This document shows, piece by piece, positions 8,625 through 16,170 of a DNA stretch of 33,215 nt. Both the position numbers and the translations under genes were made by a program. Location: contig NVUT01000017.1 of the NCBI GenBank assembly GCA_002733185.1, forward strand, positions 31,815 through 65,029. The letters are read 5' to 3'. The notes beneath the pieces were generated by a model. That model saw only the letters and a list, made by a program, of their open reading frames with translations. It made no database searches and was not told where the DNA came from. The stretch comes from Flavobacterium sp. GTDB taxonomy: Bacteria; Bacteroidota; Bacteroidia; Flavobacteriales; Flavobacteriaceae. Position 1 is the first letter of the stretch; the number at the start of each line of letters is the position of its first letter.

Positions 8625-8673
8625 GTCACTGAGTGATTTCTCGACCTAAGGAGAGAAATTGTATCGAAGTGAC
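8625..8673. repeat. REP-like palindromic element, family 1, complete copy
   Basis: Outer arms GTCACT/AGTGAC (8625-8630 and 8668-8673) and inner arms ATTTCTC/GAGAAAT (8636-8642 and 8653-8659) pair. The invariant edges CTGAGTGATTT and GTATCGAAG match the copies at 6954 and 11835, while the outer arm bases differ yet still pair. Confidence 0.8.
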
Positions 8674-8727
8674 TATATTTCCAAATTCATTTAACAATTA
8701 TTTAAGTTTTTTCAGAAAATGCGATTG

Positions 8728-8735
8728 TATCTTTA
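8728..8735 (+). promoter_or_regulatory. Candidate -7 box for the M16 peptidase gene
   Basis: TATCTTTA is one base from TAnnTTTG and lies 24 nt before the ATG at 8760, the usual short-leader geometry for this phylum. The -33 region is a T run without a clean TTG. Confidence 0.35.
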
Positions 8736-8759
8736 TAGCTTATACTAAAATCAATCAAA

Positions 8760-11630
8760 ATGTTTAAAATTTCTTTTAAAATTGCAATGATTTCATTGCT
8801 TTCATTTAGCTTATTTATGACTTCATGTAAAAATTCTTCAGAGGAAAATACTGAAGTAGCCGACACCAAACTTTCAATCGACTTTGAAAAATACCAACTT
8901 GCAAATGGGCTCGATGTGGTACTTCATCAAGATAAAAGTGATCCTATTGTTTCATTAGCCATTCAATATGGAGTTGGTTCTAACCGTGAAAAAACGGGTA
9001 GAACAGGATTTGCACATTTATTTGAACACATGTTATTTCAAGAATCTGAAAATATTCCACAAGATCAATTTTTCAAAAAAATTCAAGATGTTGGAGGAAC
9101 TTTAAATGGAGGAACCTGGAAAGATGGAACCATTTATTATGAAATCGTTCCTAACAATGCTCTTGAAACGGTACTTTGGATGGAAAGCGATCGGATGGGT
9201 TTCTTGATTAATACGGTGACAGAATCTGCTTTTTATAACCAACAAGAAGTGGTTCAGAACGAAAAAAGACAACGGGTAGATAACAACCCTTACGGTCATA
9301 CTGGCTGGGTAATCGACAAAAATTTATACCCAGAAGGACATCCTTATAACTGGCAAGTAATTGGTGAATTGGTAGATCTTCAGAATGCAACTGTAGAAGA
9401 TGTTAAGGAGTTTTATAATAAATATTACGGACCTAATAATGCCACCTTAGTTTTGGCAGGTGATTTTGAAACTGAAGAAGCAAAAACATTAATCGAAAAA
9501 TATTTTGGTGAAATAGAACCCAAAGAAGAAGTAGCAAAATTAGAACCACAACCTGTAACACTTTCTGAGACCAAACGATTATTTCACGAAGATAATTTTG
9601 CAACCGCACCGCAATTAAATATGGTGTGGCCTACGGTTCAGCAATATACAGATGATGCGTATGCATTAGATTTTTTAGCTGAAATTTTATCTAGTGGAAA
9701 AAAAGCACCTCTTTATAAGGTGTTGGTGAAAGAGAAAAATTTAACTTCTAGAACCATCGCTTTTAATAGAGCACAAGAATTAGCAGGAGCCTTCCGAATT
9801 ATAATAACAGCAAACAACGGAGTAAATTTAAATGATGTGGAAGCAGGTATCAACGAAGCATTCGTATTATTTGAAAAAGATGGCGTAACCGATAAAGATG
9901 TAGAACGAATAAAAGCAGGATTGGAAACTGGTTTTTATAACGGAATTGGATCTATTTTAGGTAAATCCTACCAATTGGCGCAATACAATGTTTTTGCAGG
10001 TGATCCTGGGTTTATCACACAAGATATCGAAAACATTAAAAAAGTAACTAAAGAAGACGTAATGCGTGTGTATAATAAATACATTAAAGGACAAAACTTT
10101 GTAATGACCAGCTTTGTTCCTAAAGGACAATTGGCTTTGATTACTGAAAATTCTACCAAAGCTCCTGTTGTTGAAGAGGAAATAAAAGATAACGTAGAGA
10201 AAAAAGTAGAAGAAATTAAAGAAGAAATTGTAAAAACTCCTTCAAATTTTGACAGATCTGTTGATCCTGAATTAGGACCTACACCAAAATTAAATATTCC
10301 TACAAGTTGGACAGCAACTTTAAAAAACGGAATGAAAGTGTATGGTATCGAACAAAACGAAATTCCAACGGTCAACTTTAGTTTGGTATTGGAAGGAGGT
10401 CATTTATTAGACAATATGAATAAAAATGGTGTAGCGAATTTAATGACCGATATCATGATGGAAGGTACGGCTACTAAAACTCCTGAACAGTTAGAGGAAG
10501 AAATTGAAATGTTAGGCGCAAATATTAATATGTACACCACTCGCGAATCTATTGTGATTAGCGGAAATACTTTGGCTCGTAACTTAGACAAAACCCTTAC
10601 ATTGGTTGAAGAAATTTTATTACAGCCAAGATGGGATGAAGAAGAGTTTGCTCGTATTAAAACAAAAACAATTAATGATATTAAACGTTCTGACGCAAAC
10701 CCTAATGTAGTAGCAAGACGTGTTTATAATAAAATTTTATACGGAAAAGATCATATATTCAGTTATCCAACTAGTGGAACGGTAGCATCGGTTGAAGCAA
10801 TTACTATCGATGATTTAAAAGCATTTTACAGTAAAAACTTCTCACCATCAATTAGCAAGTTTCAAATTGTTGGAAGTATTACAAAAGCGGGAAGTTTAGA
10901 AAATTTAGCTTCTTTAGAAACTAATTGGAAATCTAAAGAAGTAAGTATTCCAAGCTATCCTATTACTAATAATAGAGATAAGGCTTCTTTGTATTTTGTG
11001 GATATTCCAGATGCAAAACAATCTGTCATCAATATTGGTTACATCGCATTACCTAGAACCGATAAAGATTTTTATCCAGCTGAAGTGATGAATTATAAAT
11101 TAGGAGGTTCTTTTTCAGGAAATGTAAATTTAATTTTAAGAGAAGAAAAAGGCTATACTTACGGAGCAAGAACAGGATTTAGCGGAACAAAAATTCCGGG
11201 TACATTCACGGCTTCTTCAAGTGTACGTACCAATACTACAGGCGAATCGGTGGCTATTTTTAAAGAGCAAATTGAAGCTTACAAAAATGGTATTAGTGAG
11301 GAAGATTTAGAATTTACTAAAAATGCGATGATAAAATCGAATGCTCGTAGATTCGAAACGCAATTTGCTTTATTAGGAATGTTACAAGAAATGAGTAACT
11401 ACGATTTAGATCCAAATTATATTGAAGGTGAAGAAGCGATTATTAGTGCAATGACTTTAGAACAGCACAAAGCACTTGCCAATAAATATTTGGATGAGTC
11501 TAAAATGGCTTATGTAGTAATTGGAGATGCAAAAACACAATTTGCTCAATTTAAAGATATGGGCTTTGACGAAGTAAAACTAATGAGTAAAGAAGGGGAG
11601 GAAGTAACATTGGATGATGTAAAGATGTAA
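8760..11630 (+). CDS. M16 family zinc metallopeptidase, lipoprotein, two-domain single chain
   Basis: This 956-residue protein is an exported M16 (pitrilysin/PqqL-like) peptidase. The N-terminus is a lipoprotein signal ending FMTSC (Cys23). The first M16 half holds the inverted zinc motif HLFEH at residues 86-90, with a downstream Glu (163 or 168) in QQEVVQNEKR as the third ligand. The second half starts near residue 515 (TATLKNGMKVYGIEQ). It has GGHLLDNMNKNGVANLMTDIM in the equivalent place, with no HxxEH, so it is the non-catalytic half that completes the closed chamber. An acidic/lysine-rich linker (about residues 475-500) joins the halves. Such proteins degrade peptides in the periplasm or at the outer membrane. 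It appears monocistronic, with a candidate promoter before it and a terminator after it. Confidence 0.93.
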   Translation: MFKISFKIAMISLLSFSLFMTSCKNSSEENTEVADTKLSIDFEKYQLANGLDVVLHQDKSDPIVSLAIQYGVGSNREKTGRTGFAHLFEHMLFQESENIPQDQFFKKIQDVGGTLNGGTWKDGTIYYEIVPNNALETVLWMESDRMGFLINTVTESAFYNQQEVVQNEKRQRVDNNPYGHTGWVIDKNLYPEGHPYNWQVIGELVDLQNATVEDVKEFYNKYYGPNNATLVLAGDFETEEAKTLIEKYFGEIEPKEEVAKLEPQPVTLSETKRLFHEDNFATAPQLNMVWPTVQQYTDDAYALDFLAEILSSGKKAPLYKVLVKEKNLTSRTIAFNRAQELAGAFRIIITANNGVNLNDVEAGINEAFVLFEKDGVTDKDVERIKAGLETGFYNGIGSILGKSYQLAQYNVFAGDPGFITQDIENIKKVTKEDVMRVYNKYIKGQNFVMTSFVPKGQLALITENSTKAPVVEEEIKDNVEKKVEEIKEEIVKTPSNFDRSVDPELGPTPKLNIPTSWTATLKNGMKVYGIEQNEIPTVNFSLVLEGGHLLDNMNKNGVANLMTDIMMEGTATKTPEQLEEEIEMLGANINMYTTRESIVISGNTLARNLDKTLTLVEEILLQPRWDEEEFARIKTKTINDIKRSDANPNVVARRVYNKILYGKDHIFSYPTSGTVASVEAITIDDLKAFYSKNFSPSISKFQIVGSITKAGSLENLASLETNWKSKEVSIPSYPITNNRDKASLYFVDIPDAKQSVINIGYIALPRTDKDFYPAEVMNYKLGGSFSGNVNLILREEKGYTYGARTGFSGTKIPGTFTASSSVRTNTTGESVAIFKEQIEAYKNGISEEDLEFTKNAMIKSNARRFETQFALLGMLQEMSNYDLDPNYIEGEEAIISAMTLEQHKALANKYLDESKMAYVVIGDAKTQFAQFKDMGFDEVKLMSKEGEEVTLDDVKM

Positions 11631-11635
11631 ATAAA

Positions 11636-11663
11636 AGTCTCGCAAAGGCGCGAAGACGCAAAG
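11636..11663. repeat. CGCAAAG-type short repeat
   Basis: The stretch reads TCTCGCAAAG, GCGCGAAGA, CGCAAAG: two CGCAAAG units flanking a variant CGCGAAG unit. It resembles a dispersed intergenic motif I associate with Bacteroidota genomes, but only one copy is in this window. Confidence 0.35.
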
Positions 11664-11681
11664 TTTTATAAGTATAATAAT

Positions 11682-11717
11682 AAAAGCTCAATTTGGTTTT
11701 ACCAAACTGAGCTTTTT
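11682..11717 (+). terminator. Intrinsic terminator after the M16 peptidase
   Basis: A 16-bp stem (11682-11697 with 11701-11716, one mismatch) built on AAAAGCTCA/TGAGCTTTT has a 3-nt loop. It is followed by T-rich sequence GCTTTTTGTTTTT. It lies about 50 nt after the stop. Confidence 0.85.
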
Positions 11718-11772
11718 GTTTTTACTGTATTATCCTGAAAACCTCCTCGCAATGACAGTACAGAGACTAACT

Positions 11773-11811
11773 GATTGCCACGTCGCTTAAAAATAACTAC
11801 TCGAAATGACA
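11773..11811. repeat. Family 2 repeat unit (GATTGCCACGTCGCTT ... AATGACA)
   Basis: This is one of four alignable units. The left edge is AGATTGCCACGTCGCTTAAA-like and the right edge is CTCCTCGCAATGACA-like; here the right edge has drifted (CTACTCGAAATGACA). An isolated right edge, TCCTCGCAATGACA, precedes it at about 11743-11756. The other units are at 11898, 11949 and 16171. Confidence 0.6.
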
Positions 11812-11834
11812 AGACTCATTTACCTAAATAGCAA

Positions 11835-11879
11835 GTACCCTGAGTGATTTTCCCTTCCGCAAATCGTATCGAAGGGTAC
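11835..11879. repeat. REP-like palindromic element, family 1, copy with third arm sequence
   Basis: Edges CTGAGTGATTT and GTATCGAAG are intact, and outer arms GTACCC/GGGTAC pair (11835-11840 and 11874-11879). The centre differs from the other copies. It is embedded between family 2 units. Confidence 0.75.
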
Positions 11880-11897
11880 GGGAAAGTAACGACCATT

Positions 11898-11934
11898 AGA
11901 TCGCCACGTCGCTGAAAAACTCCTCGTAATGACA
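11898..11934. repeat. Family 2 repeat unit
   Basis: AGATCGCCACGTCGCT, AAAAACTCCTCG and TAATGACA match the family 2 consensus with only a few changes. Confidence 0.6.
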
Positions 11935-11948
11935 GCACGACGAGAAAC

Positions 11949-11990
11949 AGATTGCAACGTTGCTTAAAAAAAAAGCTCCTCGCAAAGACA
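11949..11990. repeat. Family 2 repeat unit
   Basis: AGATTGCAACGTTGCTT, then an A9 tract, then GCTCCTCGCAAAGACA. The A tract has expanded relative to the other units. The end lies only 20 nt before the candidate promoter of the next operon. Confidence 0.6.
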
Positions 11991-12009
11991 AACATTAAAA
12001 AAAAAATCA

Positions 12010-12017
12010 TACCTTTA
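12010..12017 (+). promoter_or_regulatory. Candidate -7 box for the 7TM/two-component operon
   Basis: TACCTTTA is one base from TAnnTTTG and lies 28 nt before the ATG at 12045. This supports that ATG and not the frame opening at 11952, which would begin inside a family 2 repeat and upstream of the promoter. Confidence 0.35.
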
Positions 12018-12044
12018 TTCTTATTAACTAATAGCCAAATTAAA

Positions 12045-12401
12045 ATGACAAAACCAAAAAATTGCATCCCTGTTGCAGATGCTAAAGTACTTCAAGCAAA
12101 CTGGAACAACAACCAAGCAAAAGACATTGAAAAAGCCACTGGCACTAAAGATGTTTGTGCAGTAACCTTTAATATAGACCAATTGCAACAATTTATTGAC
12201 TATGTAAAAGCCGAATCTGCAATTAAAGGAATAGACAGCCCAGGCATACGTGTTTATTTTGCAGCCTATAACGATAAAGAATCTAACAAAGCCACCGTAT
12301 TTTTAAATGCTACCGAAAGCGATGATGGTAATTCGGCTAATAATTATGGGATTGATCCTTTGAATTTGGGAAGTAATAGGTGGCCTCCATATGCATATTA
12401 G
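12045..12401 (+). CDS. Small conserved soluble protein of unknown function
   Basis: The product is 118 residues, with no signal peptide and no membrane helix, and is probably cytoplasmic. I do not recognise a named domain. Residues 1-20 (MTKPKNCIPVADAKVLQANW) lead into a mixed alpha/beta segment, with FNIDQLQQFIDYVKAES (43-58) a likely amphipathic helix and PGIRVYFAAYND (66-77) a strand-rich core. The tail, residues 90-118, is polar and ends in PPYAY. The frame is open to 11952, but the first 31 residues would come from repeat DNA, so the ATG at 12045 is preferred. Its stop codon is 3 nt from the TTG start of the first seven-helix protein. A truncated copy of its last third precedes the second one. 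The association suggests a cytoplasmic partner of those membrane proteins, but that is inference. Confidence 0.8.
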   Translation: MTKPKNCIPVADAKVLQANWNNNQAKDIEKATGTKDVCAVTFNIDQLQQFIDYVKAESAIKGIDSPGIRVYFAAYNDKESNKATVFLNATESDDGNSANNYGIDPLNLGSNRWPPYAY

Positions 12402-12404
12402 GTT

Positions 12405-13139
12405 TTGGAGTATTTTTACAAATATTTATTAAATATTATCCCAATATTTTCACTAGAGGTTATATCGGTAATTGTTGGGATTTATTATTTAAAAAAGAAC
12501 CAGTCAGCTTCTAAAATTGAAACATATTTTTTGTATTATTTAGGGCTTACTGTTGCTGTAGAAATAATTGCTCTTTATACACCAATAGCATATTTTTCAA
12601 ATTATGAATATTTCGGATTTACAAAAGGAAAACGTTATGAAAGAAACTCTTGGTTGTATAATATTTATGTGATTATTAGTTTTGCATTTTATATCTATTT
12701 TTTTTCAACCTTATTAACAAATGGAATTAAACAAAAAACCTTAAAAACAATAAATATTGTTTTTGTTCTTGCAACAGTTTTAAATTTAATGTTAAGTGAT
12801 GTTTTTTATAAAGGGGATTCTATTTTTACGATAATTTTGGGCTCTTTTATTTTATTATTTTCTGTTATTTTATTTTATTTTCAATTGTTAGAATCGGATA
12901 AAATTATAAGTTTAAAAAAAATATTGCCAGTTTATATATCTATAGGGGTGTTGATTTTTTATCTCTGCTTAACTCCAATCGCTATTTTTTCACAATACTT
13001 TAATCCAAAGAATGAATTATTTATTAATGTTAAAGCGATTGTAATGCCATTAGCAAACATAATAATGTACGGAGCATTCATCATAGGTTTTATAGCCTGT
13101 GCAAAAAGCAACCCAAATAAAGATGAATTATTAAATTAA
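12405..13139 (+). CDS. Seven-helix membrane protein, paralog A (unknown function)
   Basis: This 244-residue protein is almost entirely membrane. Hydrophobic segments fall near residues 8-28, 40-60, 83-104, 113-131, 139-162, 172-193 and 206-233, which gives seven helices. It shares with the two downstream paralogs the motif KGxxxERNxWLYNIY between helices 2 and 3, the segment SLKKxLPVYISIGVxxFYLCLTPI, and a C-terminal GFIxCAK. It is roughly 45% identical to paralog B by eye and less to C. No transporter or enzyme motif is visible. The start is TTG, 3 nt after the stop of the small protein; no ATG is available before helix 1, so translational coupling is likely. Position upstream of a histidine kinase that lacks a sensor domain suggests a sensory role, which is inference. 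Confidence 0.78.
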   Translation: MEYFYKYLLNIIPIFSLEVISVIVGIYYLKKNQSASKIETYFLYYLGLTVAVEIIALYTPIAYFSNYEYFGFTKGKRYERNSWLYNIYVIISFAFYIYFFSTLLTNGIKQKTLKTINIVFVLATVLNLMLSDVFYKGDSIFTIILGSFILLFSVILFYFQLLESDKIISLKKILPVYISIGVLIFYLCLTPIAIFSQYFNPKNELFINVKAIVMPLANIIMYGAFIIGFIACAKSNPNKDELLN

Positions 13140-13145
13140 TAATAG

Positions 13146-13274
13146 ATGATACAACAACAAAAAGCCACCGTATTTTTAAACGCTACCGAAAGCGATGATG
13201 GTAACTCGGCTAATAATTATGGGATTGATCCTTTGAATTTAGGTTTAGGAGGATGGCCGCCTAATGCCTTTTAA
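13146..13274 (+). pseudogene. Truncated duplicate of the small protein gene (C-terminal third)
   Basis: The segment opens with ATG and encodes 42 residues. After MIQQQ it reads KATVFLNATESDDGNSANNY and on through GIDPLNLG, identical over 28 residues to positions 82-109 of the 118-residue protein at 12045. The matching 84 nt differ at only three or four sites. The ends then diverge (GLGGWPPNAF here against SNRWPPYAY). Its TAA is 2 nt before the TTG start of paralog B, the same arrangement as for paralog A. It is either a dead fragment or a retained mini-ORF that brings ribosomes to the TTG. Confidence 0.8.
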
Positions 13275-13276
13275 AA

Positions 13277-14014
13277 TTGGATTATTTTAATAAATTTTTA
13301 TTTAATGCTATTCCTACAGTATTATTAGAGTTGCTAGCAGCATTAGCTGGATTTTACTTTCTGAAAAAGAATAGGAACGCCTCCAAATATGATAAATATT
13401 TTGTTGTGTTCTTGTGGTATACGTTTGCAAACGAAGTAATAGGTGCTTACGCACCTATAGCCTATTTTTCAGAGTATAGAATTTTTGGTTTTATTAAAGG
13501 AACTTTATTTGAAAGAAATTATTGGCTGTATAATATTTATTTTATTATTAATGCTAGCTTTCTAGTTTATTATTTTAATAACCTACTATCAAATAAAAAA
13601 AGTAGGAAAATAACCAATTTTGTCTTGTGGTCTTATGTTTTATCTGCAATAATATTTTTATTTGCAACAGATGTATATTATAAAAGTTACTCTAATTTTA
13701 CTTTTGCTCTTGGAGCAATATTGTTACTAATTAGTATATTGTTATTCTATTTTAGATTGTTAAAAACGGATGAGATTATTGATTTAAAAAAGTATTTACC
13801 AATTTATTTGTCAATTGGTGTAATGTTTTTTTATTTATGTGTAACTCCAATAGAATTATTTGCAAAATATTTTAAAATAACAAATGAAGTTTATGTGGCT
13901 ATTAGAATTAATTTACTGCTAATTTGTAATATTTTTATGTACACTACTTTTATAATTGGCTTTATAGTCTGTGCAAAAGACAAGCCTAATAAAGAAAAAA
14001 GGATTACTAAATAA
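13277..14014 (+). CDS. Seven-helix membrane protein, paralog B (unknown function)
   Basis: The 245-residue product has the same topology as paralog A, with the shared motifs KGTLFERNYWLYNIY, DLKKYLPIYLSIGVMFFYLC and IIGFIVCAKDKPNK. The N-termini also correspond: MDYFNKFLFNAIP here and MEYFYKYLLNIIP in A. The start is TTG, placed 2 nt after the stop of the truncated small-protein copy. A and B with their preceding ORF remnants therefore form a tandem duplication of a two-gene unit. No catalytic or transport signature is seen. It is likely an inner-membrane protein, and its function is unknown. Confidence 0.78.
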   Translation: MDYFNKFLFNAIPTVLLELLAALAGFYFLKKNRNASKYDKYFVVFLWYTFANEVIGAYAPIAYFSEYRIFGFIKGTLFERNYWLYNIYFIINASFLVYYFNNLLSNKKSRKITNFVLWSYVLSAIIFLFATDVYYKSYSNFTFALGAILLLISILLFYFRLLKTDEIIDLKKYLPIYLSIGVMFFYLCVTPIELFAKYFKITNEVYVAIRINLLLICNIFMYTTFIIGFIVCAKDKPNKEKRITK

Positions 14015-14026
14015 TACACTAAGAAA

Positions 14027-14716
14027 ATGGATACATATTTTTTTGTTACCTATATTTTTGAAGTAAGCGCATTCTTGTTGTCTATTTATTATTACAAGAA
14101 TCATAAATCTAGAGAGGTACTTTATTTAACTTGGTTTTTGGGTATTACTATTTTTGTTGAAACCATTAGTTCATATTCCTTTTTATTGGATGATCTTAGC
14201 TTTCTATCTCGATTAAAAGGCACCAACTTTGAAAATAACTATTGGATTTATAATATCTATATGATTGTAAGTTACTTGTTTTATGGTTCCTTTTTTAAAT
14301 GGTATTTAAAATCAAATAAAGCAATAAAAATCTTAGACATTCTATCTGTAGTTTATGTTATAGGAAGTATTTTGTATTTAATTATTAATGAAGGTTTTTT
14401 CGAAGGGTATTCCTTATTTACATTACTTGTGGGAACTATCTTGGTGCTATTAAGTTTATTTTACTATTATTATGAAATCATAAAAAATGATAGCTTATTA
14501 AATATAAAAAAATCGGTACCATTTTATGTATCTTTAGGGGCTCTGTTTTTTCACTTATTTACAACCCCAGTTTTAATTTATAGTATTTATTACCGGCAAA
14601 GTTTTAATCCAGAATTCGATACTGTTTTTAAAATAGTTTTATATGGTTCTAATTTAATTTTATATTTTAGTTTTATCCTAGGTTTTATTATATGCTCCAA
14701 GAAAAAGAAAATCTAA
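14027..14716 (+). CDS. Seven-helix membrane protein, paralog C (unknown function)
   Basis: The 229-residue product is a more distant member of the same family. It has seven hydrophobic segments, with KGTNFENNYWIYNIYMIVSY, NIKKSVPFYVSLGALFFHL and FILGFIICSKKKKI matching the family motifs. It starts with ATG, 12 nt after paralog B, and has no small-protein fragment before it. Its last 25 nt overlap the start of the histidine kinase gene (14692), so the two are almost certainly co-translated. Its Lys-rich C-terminus is expected in the cytoplasm next to the kinase. A direct partnership with the kinase is inference from overlap and position. Confidence 0.78.
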   Translation: MDTYFFVTYIFEVSAFLLSIYYYKNHKSREVLYLTWFLGITIFVETISSYSFLLDDLSFLSRLKGTNFENNYWIYNIYMIVSYLFYGSFFKWYLKSNKAIKILDILSVVYVIGSILYLIINEGFFEGYSLFTLLVGTILVLLSLFYYYYEIIKNDSLLNIKKSVPFYVSLGALFFHLFTTPVLIYSIYYRQSFNPEFDTVFKIVLYGSNLILYFSFILGFIICSKKKKI

Positions 14717-15507
14717 TCAGTCAAGAAACAATCGTTTTAATAGCCTACGCCATTGCGGTAATTTTTGTGCTGCTTATTTTTGTGATTTTCTTTTTTACAG
14801 CCTTTCAGAAACGAAAAAATAAATTACTCTTAGATCGTATTGAAGCCAAACTTAAATTTGAAAAAGAATTAACAACTTCGCAATTAGAAATACAAGAACA
14901 AACCTTTAAAAATATTGCTTGGGAACTGCACGATAACGTAGGGCAACTACTCTCGGTCGTCAATATGCAATTGAGTATGGTATTGATGAAAGCGCCCGAT
15001 GCTTTAAAGGAATCGCTGCAAGAAACCAAGTCGGTAGTAAGCGATACGGTACAGGAAGTACGAAACCTTTCCAAAACCTTAAACAACGATGTGATTAATA
15101 AAAACGGATTGGTACGTTCGCTTCAGATAGAAATTGAACGCTTCAATCGTTTGGGTTTTTTGGAAGCTGACTTTCAAATTAATGGAGAAGAAAAATACAT
15201 TTCTTCAGAACACGAAATCTTAATTTTTAGAATGTATCAAGAATTTATTTCCAACGTAATGAAGCATTCTAGAGCTGAAAACCTTTCCGTAGTACTCAAT
15301 TTTAACAAGACCAATTTAGAAATTATTGCCGAAGATAACGGAGTAGGTTTCGACACCAATATGAAAACTGAAAGTTCTGGTTTACAAACCATCAAAGGAA
15401 GAGCCGATTTGTTAAATGCAGCATATTCCTTAACTTCCGAAATAGGCAAAGGCACCCGATTAACACTTACTTATCCCTATCCAGATGACACCCACGAAAG
15501 AATATAA
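14692..15507 (+). CDS. NarL/DesK-type sensor histidine kinase with one membrane helix and no extracytoplasmic sensor domain
   Basis: The protein has 271 residues. About 11 residues precede one hydrophobic helix (roughly 12-37). A charged coiled-coil linker (40-72) leads to a HisKA_3 dimerisation domain with the phospho-acceptor His80 in AWELHDNVGQLLS. The HATPase_c domain has the N box with Asn188 in YQEFISNVMKHS, the G1 box DNGVGF at 215-220 and the G2 segment SGLQTIKGRADLL. There is no periplasmic sensor domain, PAS, GAF or HAMP domain, so the signal probably arrives from another protein, plausibly the seven-helix paralogs encoded just upstream. The start overlaps paralog C by 25 nt, and its end overlaps the regulator gene by 23 nt. 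ATG at 14692 is the only start that keeps the helix. Confidence 0.92.
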   Translation: MLQEKENLISQETIVLIAYAIAVIFVLLIFVIFFFTAFQKRKNKLLLDRIEAKLKFEKELTTSQLEIQEQTFKNIAWELHDNVGQLLSVVNMQLSMVLMKAPDALKESLQETKSVVSDTVQEVRNLSKTLNNDVINKNGLVRSLQIEIERFNRLGFLEADFQINGEEKYISSEHEILIFRMYQEFISNVMKHSRAENLSVVLNFNKTNLEIIAEDNGVGFDTNMKTESSGLQTIKGRADLLNAAYSLTSEIGKGTRLTLTYPYPDDTHERI

Positions 15508-16138
15508 CCTCGTAATAGTTGACGACCACTTTTTGGTGGCAGATTCATTAAAGATGCTAATTGGTATGTTTTCGGGTTATAATGTAATGTATCATGCTAA
15601 AAATGGCTACGATTTACAACAGAAAATGATATCGGAAACAACTACACCCGATGTAATTTTATTAGATGTAAATATGCCAGTAATGAATGGTTATGATACG
15701 ATGGAATGGTTAGCTGCAGAACATCCAGAAATAAAAGTTTTAGCTTTATCTATGGACGATGACGAGTCAATGGTGTTGAAAATGTTGAGCAAGGGAGCCA
15801 ACGGTTATTTACTAAAAGACATTCATCCTGAGGCTCTTAAAATTGCCTTAAATGAAGTGATGGAAAAAGGTTATTACCATTCAGATAAAGTAGCGGTAAC
15901 TTTATTAAATTCCTTAAAACCAAAAGAAGAAATACCAACCATACATTTAAAAGAAAACGAACTGAAATTCCTACAACTTTCGTGTAGCGAATTAACCTAT
16001 AACGAAATTGCCGAACGAATGTTCCTAAGTCCTAAAACCATCGATAATTATCGAGGTGATTTATTTAAACGCTTTCATGTAAAAAACCGAGTAGGGCTTG
16101 TTATTTTTGGTTTAAGAAATAAGTTGATTTTTATTTAA
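15485..16138 (+). CDS. LuxR/NarL-family response regulator
   Basis: The 217-residue protein has an N-terminal receiver domain and a C-terminal LuxR-type helix-turn-helix. The receiver acidic pair is Asp13-Asp14 in IVDDH, and the phosphorylation site is Asp61 in VILLDVNMP. The switch Thr/Ser lies in LALSMDDDES and the conserved Lys in GYLLKDIHP. The output domain (about 150-213) reads LTYNEIAERMFLSPKTIDNY, the usual recognition-helix layout. It is the cognate partner of the overlapping kinase and should bind DNA as a phosphorylated dimer. Target genes are unknown, and autoregulation of the seven-helix operon is possible but not shown. No clear terminator follows before the convergent asnB. Confidence 0.94.
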   Translation: MTPTKEYNLVIVDDHFLVADSLKMLIGMFSGYNVMYHAKNGYDLQQKMISETTTPDVILLDVNMPVMNGYDTMEWLAAEHPEIKVLALSMDDDESMVLKMLSKGANGYLLKDIHPEALKIALNEVMEKGYYHSDKVAVTLLNSLKPKEEIPTIHLKENELKFLQLSCSELTYNEIAERMFLSPKTIDNYRGDLFKRFHVKNRVGLVIFGLRNKLIFI

Positions 16139-16170
16139 TTGCACTTAGTTCAGGAGGCATGTTATTCATG

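Larger units (their letters stand above)
8387..8759. other. Repeat-rich intergenic spacer
   Basis: These 373 bp contain no credible ORF. They hold one complete family 1 palindromic element, two decayed copies and a shorter related palindrome, listed separately, and the probable promoter of the M16 gene at the right end. No clear terminator follows the DUF2235 gene: a 7-bp hairpin at 8386-8401 has a 2-nt loop and no T run. Confidence 0.7.

Noticed and set aside
9968-10375. 135-codon minus-strand ORF inside the M16 gene
   Set aside because: It lies wholly within a clear coding gene, has low-complexity Ser/Phe/Thr composition typical of antisense frames, and has no promoter.
11743-11990. Closely spaced repeats as a possible CRISPR array
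   Set aside because: The units are not identical, spacing is irregular, two repeat families are mixed, and no cas genes are present.
11952-12044. N-terminal extension of 31 residues on the small 118-residue protein
   Set aside because: The extra sequence comes from a family 2 repeat and an A-rich tract, and lies upstream of the -7-like box at 12010.
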